Source: Isoetes taiwanensis (lineage: Eukaryota; Streptophyta; Lycopodiopsida; Isoetales; Isoetaceae). From it: a DNA stretch of 64,000 nucleotides. The notes beneath the pieces were generated by a model that ran no database searches, was not told the DNA's origin, and was given only the letters and a program-made list of their open reading frames with translations. Numbering within the stretch: position 1 is the first letter of the stretch; every line of letters starts with the position of its first letter. This document shows positions 1-9,778 of this stretch, in pieces. The stretch spans positions 1 to 64,000 of the forward strand of contig JAJEKV010000580.1 of NCBI GenBank assembly GCA_021234155.1, given 5' to 3'. The position numbers and the translations under genes were made by a program.

Positions 1-137
1 TTATGCATCCACTACACTTCTTAGAAGAGACTCAGGTTAGAATATTTATTGGTTGTATTTTATTCATACAATTGTTTCTTTATTGCTGGACTGTTTTCAA
101 AATGTCTAATGCTAATTGTTGGTTGCATGTCTTGCAG

Positions 138-638
138 GTCACTTTCTACCAACGTTTCAGAAGTGAATATCCAAAGTTTGAGGTCTCTTTTTCACTATTC
201 CATGCATTGAAACCTCTCTATGTTAGGAAGGTTAAGGATAGAGAGACGTGCTACTGTGTGTATCATATGAAAGCAGACTTTGTAAGAGTTGCAATTAACA
301 AAGTCAGACATGATGAAAAAATACATGGTGTTGGTTGCAAGTGCACTTGTGAGGTCTGTGGGCCTGGACCAACATGCATGTCAAGAAAGTGCACCTATGC
401 TTCAACTAGTGAGCTTTGGAGGTCACTAGTATGTGCACGAGATGAATCTGATGAATGGTATGCACATGATTGTTTGACTTTAAAATGCACATCATGGACA
501 GCTTGCCACAAAACACTACCATCTTGGCACAAGATGCAGTTGAGGCAAAATCACAAACTCAAAGCAGTGCAAAGGTTGCAAAGAAAAGAAGAAGAAAGAA
601 TGGAGACAATGAAATATAAACCATTCCAACCATTTCAG
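138..638 (+). CDS. Unrecognised cysteine-rich protein, partial exon
   Basis: The open frame runs from the window edge to 686, but a splice acceptor (cttgcag) at 131-137 and a possible donor (cag/gttttt) at 638/639 suggest that 138-638 is one internal exon. The protein is basic and Cys-rich. It contains C-x-C-x2-C (KCTCEVCG) followed by further Cys pairs (GPTCMSRKC, DCLTLKCTSWTAC), which suggests zinc binding. A basic, Glu-rich coiled segment (LQRKEEERMETMK) follows. I do not recognise the family. The arrangement of an aromatic and basic stretch before the Cys cluster looks like uncharacterised, possibly transposon-derived proteins of lower land plants, but that is an impression only. The gene extends beyond the left edge, so its start is unknown. 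Confidence 0.4.
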
Positions 639-1068
639 GTTTTTGGAATTATAACCATTACAGAAATTACAACCATTGAATTCTAAACATTGACATTGTA
701 AAAATGTAACCATTATCCAATTGCTTTCACAAAACAAACCAATTAACACAATCTCATTTACAAGTAAACACAATCCACTTTCACAAACAAACCCAATTGC
801 TTTCTATGACACAATCTTATTTACAATTAAACACAATCCAATTGCTTTCTAAAACAATCAAGTATTAAACAAGACATTGGTTAAAACTGTAGATCATATA
901 TTAATAGGTGCTGAAGGGTTTACAAAAATAACCAAAATGTACAGCTCCATTTCACAGAAATGAGCATGTCATAGCAGTACTGTTAAGTAGTTATAATTTA
1001 AAGTTTCAAACCATAGAAAACCACCTACATTTGAAAATTGGTGGTTTTCTTTCATAAAGTAATTCACT

Positions 1069-2915
1069 TCTTTTCCACTTGTTTGTCCTGGCAATACTTT
1101 GCCAAGGTAATATCAGGGTTCACTTCTTCAGAACTGCTGCTTTCTGAATCATACTGCTCAGTCAAATCTCCAAGTGCTGGTGACTTCAGCACTTCCTCAA
1201 TATCTGCTTTGTCCTGAGGTTCAGCAGCAAGATTATTCACAGCATTGCATTGTAGCAGAAATCAGTAAGGAATGAAACAAAAAAGTTAAGCATACAAACA
1301 TTTCATAAATAAATAAGTTATGTTACCTGTTGAGCCTATTTTCTTCTTCTCAGGAGTGGTAACATCACCTTTCAGCAGGTTGTCATTCAACCTTGGTGAT
1401 TTCCTTGTGCTTTTGAGAGGGCTGACATGAGCAAATTTCACTGGACTTAACTTGTCCACATCAATAAAACCTGCAAAATATTTCTACAAGCTACAGTACA
1501 TGAAAACTTTTAAAACAAATAAAAAATAGAGTCAAAGTCATTACCTTTCTCTAGTTTGAGCTTCTTCATAGATCTAGTCTTCTTCTTTTCAACTCTCTCT
1601 GCAATGAAGTCAGGAGCAGCAAGTAGCGTGTACAGAGAAGTGCTGCTATCATCTTCTTCTTTACCTCTTTTCTTGGTCCTCAGCACCTTGTTTTTCTTGT
1701 CTTGCTTGTTACTTTCAGTGTCACTATCATTCTCACTTTCTGTGTCAGTTTCAACAGGATGGTATTCTTTATATACCAATTCTTGCAATATGCTGCCTGG
1801 AACCTCTTCATGATGTAGGTGCGATTGCAATGCATGCTGATCCAAGGCAATGAGAAAAGCAAAAAACATGGTATTTGTGACCACATGTTAATTTGACATG
1901 CAATTCATAATCTTTGCAGAACAAAAGGCCACATGCTTCACATACATCCTTATTATCCAAGAAAGGCATGTCATAGGAACCCATACCTAGGTGCATCCGA
2001 TTTCTATTGGACTCAGACTGCAGAAAAGCAACATGTTTGCATTTGGCATGCCAAATCTTCATATGCTTTTCAATAGTATCAACTTCTTCTTTGAGTTCGA
2101 TGATGTCGGCCTTCAAGTTCTTCAATCCATTTTTATCCAACTTATTTATGGTCTTTGGCCAATGTGTCTCGCCACATTTCTTCTTGTGCTTTAAGCCTTT
2201 GAATCGCTTCTTGTTAAATGGGGCGCATTTTGTTTCTAAAGCCCTCTCGTCCTTCACTTTTTCGGATATCCGCTCTTCTATTGCGGAGATCCGAAAGTCA
2301 GCTTTGAGTGAGAGCACCCTCCTTCCTCAAATAATCTTCTTCTTTCATCAAAATATCGTTTTCTTTTTCAGCTTTCATGGCAGCAAGCCTCCTAAGCTGA
2401 TTGAGTATAGCATTCTTGTTGTTTCTATAGCTATTACCCTCTTGCTTAACCGACAACCGCCGCCGAAGTCCTTAAAGCATCAGACAAAAGATGCCCGGTT
2501 GATAGCATATTCCTCAGATTTGCAAATGCCGAGGGGAATTAGCCGTGCAAAAGCTCTAGCAAAGGTGACTCTAACTTCATTGTTAGTGGGCTTGATTTTT
2601 GGTAAATCCGGCCCAAGAAGGTCGTTCATTTGGGTTTCATAGGCGTGCCGGAATAAATTTCAGGTTAATCTTCCCTTTCCTGAGTGGCATCTTCCAAACT
2701 CGAAGAAAATCGGCCTCTGTAACATCTTTTGCCTTAATTTCCTTGGGACTTTTTCCCTTTGTTAGAAAGAGCCCGGTTAACATGGAATTCATATTCCGTT
2801 CTCACCATCAGCATGTCCTGCAAGCAAAAAAAAGGTCAGAACTTCATAGGCCAAAGGGAAATTTGAGAGCTTCACAAAAGAGAAGGACAGCAACCTCGCC
2901 GGAATTGAGCGCCAT
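1069..2915 (-). pseudogene. Unrecognised multi-exon gene with coiled coil and zinc-finger-like motif, broken
   Basis: Read on the minus strand, an ATG at 2915 opens a short exon beginning MALNSGEVAVLLLCEALKF. A run of coding-like pieces in different frames follows. A Lys/Glu-rich coiled coil covers roughly 2400-2040, including KADIIELKEEVDTIEKHMK. A Cys/His cluster follows (CEACGLLFC ... CGHKYHVFCF, about 1950-1860), resembling a RING or other zinc-binding finger. Then come an acidic Ser-rich stretch and KLSPVKFAHVSPLKSTRKSP, the latter in a clean exon at about 1326-1468 with AG/GT borders. The last exon ends EVNPDITLAKYCQDKQ...stop at about 1069. Damage: a frameshift near 1850, frame breaks near 2320-2520, and no AG acceptor where the last exon should join in phase (the sequence has TG). 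I cannot name the family. It could be a lineage-specific host gene or a transposon accessory gene. Confidence 0.4.
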
Positions 2916-3189
2916 CACAATTCTGTTCTTGCTTGATGAATTCGGAAAACAGAGAATAGGAGAAGCTTGATTGACTGAATAGATTTAAAGCGAGGATGGC
3001 AATGATGCATTCGAAATTATGAAAAAACAGGGGATGGCTCGAAGAAAATTCGCGCTCAAAAATCGATGACGAATGATGAAGGGTGTACCCTTCACCATAA
3101 TGACGGATGGCCCTGCCCTTCGACTGACAGTCGCGATTCAAGGTGTTGATCGGGTGCTGATCGAACCAAAATATGGGTATGTCAAGCAT

Positions 3190-3430
3190 AAAAACACCCT
3201 TTGGTATTCATTGTGTTTGCTCTATTTCTTTTCCCTTCTTCTGCTTGGCAGTTTAATCCTGACAGTAATACGTCTGCTTCTCTCTTTTTGTTTGGGTCCC
3301 ATAGGCCAATTGGTCGCCGTGGACGATAAAAAATCTATTCTATTCTATTCTATTCTTTCCCAGTTTGGCATAAATGTCTTATCCCATTCGACATTTGTTG
3401 CATCAGTGGTCCCAGTTGCCTCAAACAGTA
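3190..3430. repeat. T-rich repeat, left fragment (split by LINE insertions)
   Basis: The stretches around 3200-3239 (tgctctatttctttt) and 3357-3430 (gcataaatgtct, tgcatcagtggt) match the T-rich repeat at about 60680-60800 in the same order. In the 60-kb copy they are nearly adjacent, while here a LINE tail separates them. The right-hand continuation of the same repeat reappears after 17545. The nature of the repeat is unknown and no open frame is convincing. Confidence 0.6.
3240..3356 (+). mobile_element. 5'-truncated family-A LINE, 3' tail only
   Basis: This piece of about 115 bp ends in the family-A LINE 3' signature: gggtcccataggcc, ttggtcgccg, tggacgataaaa. A (TTCTA)n-like tail of about four units follows. 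It interrupts the T-rich repeat relative to the 60.7-kb copy, so it is an independent, extremely truncated insertion. Confidence 0.7.
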
Positions 3431-3550
3431 GGACCTCTTCACATTTTGCTCTCCCTCACTCTCTCTCTAGTGCCCTCACTGCCCTTTCATAGAGCCCCCT
3501 TGATTTGCCCCTTTCTGGCTTTCTCTCTCTAGGGTTTACAATCTCTCTCT

Positions 3551-3767
3551 AGCTCCAAAACCCCCAAACCCCCAAAAGGTGCTCTGACCGCAATTTTGAG
3601 TCCCCAAATTGGATTCTGAGCACACTTTTTACAGCCAGAGACCCCTCAAACTTTGGAACCCCCAAAACCCCCAAACCCCCAAAAGGTGCTCTGGCCGCTA
3701 TCTTGAGTCCCCAAATTGGATTCTGAGCACACTTTTTACAGCCAGAAACCCCTCAAACTTTGGACAC
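3551..3767 (+). repeat. 107-bp tandem repeat in the LINE 5' leader
   Basis: Two near-identical units lie end to end. The marker aaaaggtgctctg starts at 3574 and again at 3681, an offset of 107. Each unit also carries tccccaaattggattctgag and a C-run of the form aacccccaaaaccccc. The repeat sits directly upstream of ORF1 of the family-A LINE, a position where some animal L1 elements carry tandem promoter monomers. A promoter role here is inference. Confidence 0.75.
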
Positions 3768-3926
3768 AATAATGTTGAGCTAGACTCCAACATTTGCCTG
3801 ACATCGCCATAGCCCAACCAACCAACTGCCTCTTGGCCTTGCCTAGCCTGGCCACAGCCTTGCCATAGCCTGCCATAGCCTGCCTAGCCCTGCCAGACAT
3901 GACACGCCCCTGCCATAGCCTAAACC

Positions 3927-6050
3927 TTGCTTGACGTGCCGCACCCCCCAGTCATGGCCACAGAAGATGGGCCAGCCTGGGAAAACCAAGGCGAGGGGCC
4001 GCCACGCAAACGGTCCCGATCAGCCATCATAGACAGGGGAGAGTCATCCTCCATGAAGAAGGAGGCTCGGGCTAAGGCTAAGACCCCCTCAGCGCGGCCA
4101 GCCCGGCCGGAAGGGGTTTCATTAGGGTTTTTTTGAGATTAAAAAAGGGCCTTCAAAACATGCCAACTCAGCCAAATGAAGATAAATGAACTACCAATAA
4201 GAAATCAGAGCCTGACGGGTCCAGTCAGCAAAACTGTTATAACTAACTCACTGGATCACATTTTTTAGCATAACTATTGATAGAAAAGTCTAAATGAGCT
4301 CTCGTTTAGTGGAATAGATAGATCTCGTTGAGATCTTTCCAACCTTAGGTGCTTTGCACATATTTTAACCACTCATGCTTGTCAAAACTGCAAAAAATAT
4401 GGTTTTTACCATTTTTTACTATCCTACGGGGCTAAAAGATATGCAAACCACCCAAGGTTAGAAAGATCTCAATGAGATCTATCTATTGCACCAAACGAGA
4501 GCTCATTTGAACTTTTCTATCAATACTTATGCTAGAAAATGTGATCCAGTGAGTTAGTTATAACAGTTTTGCTGACTGGATTACCAGTTCTGTTTTCTGA
4601 TTGGTAGTTCATATAGCTTAGTCAGCTGTTCTTAGAAGGCCCTTTTATGATCTCAAAAAATCCCTAATGTTTGCTCAGACCACACAGGAACTCCTGCCTC
4701 GACAGAGAATTGGAGCCACGTCAAAGCGGGCGTGGAGGCTAACAGTGCCCACATTGAGGCTAACAGTGCCCGCCTGGCTGGCCTGGTAGTGGAGATGGAT
4801 TCCTCGGCACCCCATGTCCTCAGAAGGCAACTGGTGGTCGAGAAGAACCGCATCACAGGCCTGGAGACCCGCACACAGCACGTAGAAGATGGCCTTGGCC
4901 TGGCACACTTCGAACGACAACAGGCCAGACAGACGCTGACATGCGGGCCCGCCTAGACTTTGTGTTCATCACTCTGGACACCATGACACAGGAGAGGGAG
5001 TGGGCAATGCACGAGACGATGATCACCGTGTCTAGGCTTCAGTCAGAGGTTGAAGAAGCCACCACCATGGCACGGGGAGTGCATGCTGGGACACAACTTT
5101 GGGTTCTTCAGAGTACGATCAGAGTAGCAAGCCCGGTTCTGGACGCCCGTGTGCTGGGGCTCGAGCATGCCCTCGCTACTCAGAGCCTGGAGCTCCAGGG
5201 GTTGCGGGCAGCCATCCATAGAAAAAGGGCTGGTCTCCCTATCGAGGTTCATAGTCATTGCAGCGGTGCAGGCGAGGCGGTAAGCGGCGAGCCCCGCAAG
5301 AGCCGTGCTCCGACTTCACAGGGGCGAGGGACGCGGCTCGCATCTGCTACCCCTTAATCCCCCGGTATGTACCGCGCGACGCCGCGGCCCGGGACCATGC
5401 GCGCTGCGCCCGCGACTCAAGCCACCCACGCCATCCCGGCCACCACCACCACCACCACCCAAAGACGGGCCAGGCCCTTGCCAACCTTTGACCCGCATCT
5501 CTTGAGAACTCCAAGAGCGTAGACGGAGGGGCCACAATCTGGTAGTCCGAGGCATGCGAGGAAGAGGAGGGGAGAGTCTCACCCACAACATCCGAACACA
5601 CATTCTCGATTGGATGACATTCCACGGGCAGTTCACATTTCCAGCAGCCGCCATGGGGCTCGGCGCCGTCAGAAGCCGCATTGTCATATTAGCGGTTGCG
5701 GATCTTGCAGTGCGTGATGCCATATTGCGCCGTGGCAAGATCTTTGAGGGGACGCCCCTCATGCGTGGACCGGGGACCTCACACCCACGCGGGGAGGCAT
5801 CCAGGGCGAGAGCTTGTCGTGGTCGAGGCATCCGCCACCAAGGGGTGCCGCGGGGATTGGTTGGGGCGGGATGCACATTTTACGCCACCAGCATCTTGCC
5901 TGCGGACCCCGCAGCCCCAATCGCGGTGAGCGTGGCCCCGCCGCTTTCCTCCTACCACCCCCTCCTCGCCTCCTACTCCGCTCCCTCACGACCCATGCCC
6001 TCTCACGAGCCACATGCCTCCGCTCCATCTACTTCTCACTCACCTCGCTT
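3927..6050 (+). pseudogene. Family-A LINE ORF1 (coiled-coil protein), decayed
   Basis: The N-terminal part (3927-4119) encodes a basic stretch with KRSRSAI and Ala/Lys/Pro-rich sequence. The 550-bp foldback at 4120-4669 interrupts it. After the insertion the frames at 4732-4956 and 4941-5357 encode a long heptad-like, Gln/Glu/Arg-rich region (VEEATTMARG, LEHALATQSLELQGLRAA), as expected for a coiled-coil ORF1 protein. Further downstream, about 5554-5880, comes a region with RSRIVILAVADLAVRDAIL that could be the RNA-binding part, then a Pro/Ser/His-rich tail. No zinc knuckle is obvious. The assignment rests mainly on position directly before the endonuclease. Confidence 0.5.
4120..4669. mobile_element. 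Foldback/MITE with very long inverted repeats, inserted in LINE ORF1
   Basis: The element starts CATTAGGG and ends CCCTAATG. Its two arms are inverted copies over about 240 bp each, with few mismatches. Examples are aactgttataactaactcac and gatagaaaag on the left, each repeated in reverse complement on the right. Only a short unpaired centre remains, near 4400. A transcript would fold into one long hairpin. It carries no coding sequence. The target duplication is not clear: a TTT flanks both sides. The terminal motif is related to the 103-bp palindrome at 25227-25329. Confidence 0.8.
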
Positions 6051-6059
6051 CCCGCCCCT

Positions 6060-6303
6060 CCCCCATGACTCAGTGCGATACCATCAAGCTGCTGCGACAA
6101 ATAGGAATTGTGCCTCCGGGTGGTCTCATGGAATTGTCGAGGCTTCCCTTGGCAGAAGGGGAACAGTCTCAACTCCGTGGCAGCCAATATGGATCTCATC
6201 TTTCTCATGGAGACATGGGAGAATGTCGGGCACAGGCTACCTGATCTGCCAGGTTACAAACATTTCTCGGTCTTCAATACCTGTACAGGACAGAGGGGTC
6301 ATG
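6060..6303 (+). pseudogene. Family-A LINE ORF2, N-terminal half of the endonuclease
   Basis: The frame at about 6108-6303 reads LRVVSWNCRGFPWQKG and then DLIFLMETWENVG. This is the classic start of an APE-type endonuclease: the SWN motif with metal-binding Asn, and a catalytic Glu in ETW. The frame runs to RGH and stops abruptly at the insertion point. The next residues of the same domain (GGVACLL) appear at 14229 after the CACTA-like element. Joining at the duplicated ATG restores the expected order without loss of bases. Confidence 0.8.
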
Positions 6304-6309
6304 CACAAG

Positions 6310-6700
6310 GCATCCAAAAAAAAAAAACTACATGGTTTTTCCCATGGTTATGACTAGAAAACCATTCCACAAAACCAATGGGTCTTTGTGGGTTAATTTC
6401 ATTAAAAACCATATGAGGCTAAACTACTTGGTTTTCTTGTAAGTTTCACTAGGATGGTATTATGGCATGGAAATTGCTAATGGCTCCTTCCTAGTGTTTG
6501 TCAAAGTGGTATTTTATGTTGGTAAATGGATGTGGTATATTATAATGTTTTAGAGGTAGGGTTTCCCAATGTGGTATAATATGATAGTTGTGGATGTGGT
6601 TTGATGTCGCGGCTCTATTTATGTGGTTTTATGATGTGGTTAGTTATTGTGGTAAATGCACACTCGCGATGTGTTATATGCAGTAAATCACCCTTGTTTA
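6310..6700. repeat. Left subterminal repeat region of the CACTA-like element
   Basis: The motifs TGGTTTT, ATGTGGT and AAAACCA recur every 20-50 bp (for example catggtttttcccatgg, aaaaccattccacaaaacc, gatgtggtttgatg, atgtggttttatgatgtggt). In EnSpm-type elements such subterminal arrays bind the transposase. Confidence 0.6.
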
Positions 6701-8275
6701 ATTAGTTGAAGTGTTTAGGTTATTGTATTAAAACACTAGTTTGTTTATCAAACTTAGATGTAATTGTTAGTTATAGAAATGCATGGTTTTGTAGTACACT
6801 AGATTCATGGTTATCATTTATAAACAAGTATTGGTATATAGTTTAAAGCATTTCAAATTACTAGACTAAACTATTAAGGATTGTGGATGGTTTCTTATAT
6901 ATTGTAGTACTTATTAAGGTTGGTAATCCACTAATGGCTTTTAGTCTAAAGCGTTCCAACTATTGCCTGGAAAACATGCCTATCTTTACACTCAAGATGT
7001 ACTCGTTAAGCCCGATAAACCACTAACGTTTCTATTCTTAAGCTTCTTAAGTTTTTGCATATAAAGCCTTGCAATCTTTCCACTAAATATCTAATAGTTT
7101 TTTCAATCATACACGCAATGGTGAAGATGACAAATCACTACATTTCTATGATCATAAGCACTTTTAGTTTATGAATGAAAACCATAGCAATCTTATTAAT
7201 TATCCATGTACATCTTTGTACAATGACTGCATAGTTTCTTAACATGTATGTATAGTGTTTATGATTAAATGCATATGCTCAACATATACCCCTAAGTAGT
7301 AGCAGTTTAAGAACCCTACAATATTACAAAACCATTCAAAAGACCACTACACTTGACGTAGTGTTTTAGTCTAAACTTAACTGCTTGGACTTGTGGTTAA
7401 ATAGTCTTAAGCATCAAATTATAAAAGAAAGTAACAATTAAATGTTGGCCAAGCATTTTTTTTCTAAAGATAATATTGGCCCTTCAAGGGTTCCAAAACA
7501 ATAATATAATAAACAACTATAAAATCCACAAATCCAATTGTTACAAAAATAAGAGATTGTTACAAAAAGAGATGTAACTGGCACTGTTTTTGACACTGTT
7601 CCTACTGTTTTATCCATAAAAGAAAGGGGGAAAATGAAATGATGTGCTTTCATCCAAGCTTGCCCTTTACACATCCAAGCTTGCCCTTTACACACCCAAG
7701 ACAAGCTCGAATCCAGGGTCAAGAAATTTGCAGAAAAAAATTTCCATCATTCAGATTGGAGAAATGACCCTTCCAGATGGGGTCTGCATCAAAAAGCATG
7801 GGGTGTGGGTTCTCACAGAAAAGAGGCGGCTAGAAAATTGGAGCAACAAGCTTCACTGCAACACTCAACACTGTATTCTAAATGCCTGCACTCAATCCCG
7901 ACCTCAATAACTGATTCCAATGAGCTCCCTGCTGCAACAACCGATTCACGGAAAGCTTCCTGCAATGAAGTCCAATTTCAATTGTTAATTGCTTTCTCTG
8001 TTCAAAAATAGGCATTTTGTCGTTATAATAGGAAACTGTATGACCAAATTCAGCAGCAAAGGAGAGATCTGCATATCTGGTACAGTGAGGGTTATGTATG
8101 CTGCAAGATCGGCTTATGTACGAGTTGCAACATAAGCTTCGATACCGATACAGTTGTGCAACATATAGGATTCTTAGTATCTGATTACATCAGGATCTAC
8201 AATATTTTCTGAGAAGTTGCAGCAGGATCAGTCTGCCAAATACTTCTGATCTTTAGCATAACCAGATTTTAAAAA

Positions 8276-8470
8276 ATGATAAGTATTCACGACTTCTACA
8301 ATGTCATGTCAGCAGTGGTGCCCCTATATGTGGCCATGATATTGGCATACGGCTCTGCGAAATGGTGGAAATTAGTAACACCAGAGCAGTGTGCAGGAAT
8401 TAACAGATTTGTGGCACTTTTTGCAGTACCTCTGCTCTCTTTTCAAATTATCTCACAGATCCAGGCCACG
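8276..8470 (+). pseudogene. PIN auxin efflux carrier, first-exon fragment captured by a transposon
   Basis: The frame begins [20 protein letters not shown] and continues [19 protein letters not shown] then [16 protein letters not shown]. This is the highly conserved N-terminus of PIN-family auxin efflux carriers: the first two membrane helices with VPLYVA, LAYGS, WW, QC-GINRFVA and FAVPLLSF. Homology ends after about 62 residues, just past FQIISQIQ. The remaining reading frame to 8572 is not PIN-like, and typical PINs are about 600 residues. No other PIN exon is visible downstream. A stretch starting gatccaggccacgttctt (about 8459) is imperfectly repeated at about 8585 (gatccaagccatgttcct). 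It lies wholly inside the CACTA-like element, so this is most simply a captured gene fragment. The roughly 500 bp upstream could include captured 5' flanking DNA. Confidence 0.85.
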
Positions 8471-9660
8471 TTCTTAGCACCAACATACCTTCAAACCTGT
8501 CCAGGACTTCAAACCTGTAAGCACAAAAATTCAAGTTTCAGGGCTCTATTGGGCAAGCGCAGACAACTGTAACTTCTTTTCCATGGATCCAAGCCATGTT
8601 CCTGGTGCCAGCACACCTTCTTGAATACTTGGAGCAAATCCAAGACTAGGACAAACACAGCGTCTGTTCCACTGCAGAGCACATAAAAAAATAGCAGAAA
8701 ATAGAGCTTTTGTGGCATCACATGCACGGTTTGGGTATGGTAGAAGAGGGTAGGGATGAATACACAAGAAAAGGCAGATCCGACAAAACACCCAGAGATC
8801 AAAACTCAGATAACAAAGTTCGAATGAATGGCTATGTTGGGAAAAATATAGGCACCAAAGCTCTTTGAAGGTTTGCTCTTTGAAGAGAAGCAGAGAAGAA
8901 GACCATCAGAATATGATCACAAGACAGAGAAAGGCGAAGAATCATGATTTCAGCAGAAGAATGAGCGCCATCAAATCAGCTGTTCCGATCCCATCCATCA
9001 TCTGTTCCAATCCCGCAAAAAAGCCCACCGCCCACCGCCAAAACGTTTAGTCCAATCAGTTAGGAAGACAGGGATCAAGATCTTAGCCCTTGGTTTCTTT
9101 TTTATCTGACGGCTATAATAGCAGACTTATCAATAGATAAAATAGATAATGAATAGATAATGCCAGCGCAGGTGGCATGGATGCGTGTTTGGTGTACATG
9201 CCTATACAAAATGGAAGTTAATGTGGTGCCGCCACGTGCCATGTCTCTACAACACGGAATGGAAATAGGCCCAGCCATTCCGCTCAACAGGTCAGAAAAC
9301 CGGACGAAGCACCGGACGAAGCGGTAAACCTCCGACATGTTTTCAGCTTCAGCACTGTTCTCTGTCGAATCTACACAAAAAGATAAAAGATCTAATAAAA
9401 GAACCTTACCAGATGATTTTAGCTCTGTTATAGTCGATCTCAGTTCAGTGCTCTGTTTAGTGCCGGATCGATTCGGTGTTACGTTCGATTGCAAAAACCA
9501 TATGATTTTGTTACCGTGCGGTGATTTCGTCTTTGGATCTACACCGGATCTATTCTGTGCCGGATCTACACCGAAAGCTCTGGCCAGATCTAACAAGACA
9601 AATCCACAGCAAAACAATAACGATTGAAGCAAAAAAAACGGCTCCCAAACTTCCATTTTG

Positions 9661-9778
9661 TAGAGGAACGGAAATGGGGGCTCCCTTTCATAGCAGTGGC
9701 AGACCGCCCGCTCCCGCCGCCCGGTCGCGGGGCCCCTGCCGCTGTTGCGGAAAGGGAGCCCCCATTTCCGTTCCTCTA
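9661..9778. mobile_element. GC-rich foldback/MITE with perfect 28-bp inverted repeats
   Basis: The arms at 9661-9688 and 9751-9778 (tagaggaacggaaat... and its exact reverse complement) are perfect inverted repeats. The stem continues imperfectly inwards (agcagtggcag against ctgccgctgtt) around a very GC-rich loop. TA lies at both outer ends, consistent with a TA target duplication of Tc1/mariner (Stowaway-like) type, though the TA may simply be part of the arm. A transcript would form a stable hairpin, so a precursor of small RNAs is an alternative. Confidence 0.7.

Noticed and set aside
5430-5462. Run of His codons in a plus frame (caccaccaccacc)
   Set aside because: A simple CAC repeat inside decayed LINE ORF1, not a functional His-rich domain.
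5316-5876. Minus-strand open frame of 186 codons, GC-rich
   Set aside because: Antisense to LINE ORF1 in GC-rich DNA. Arg/Pro/Gly-rich composition without a family.
9102-9656. Minus frame of 184 codons inside the CACTA-like element
   Set aside because: Long by chance in a region with few stops. The sequence is repetitive around ggatctacaccgg and shows no known motif, so I did not call it.
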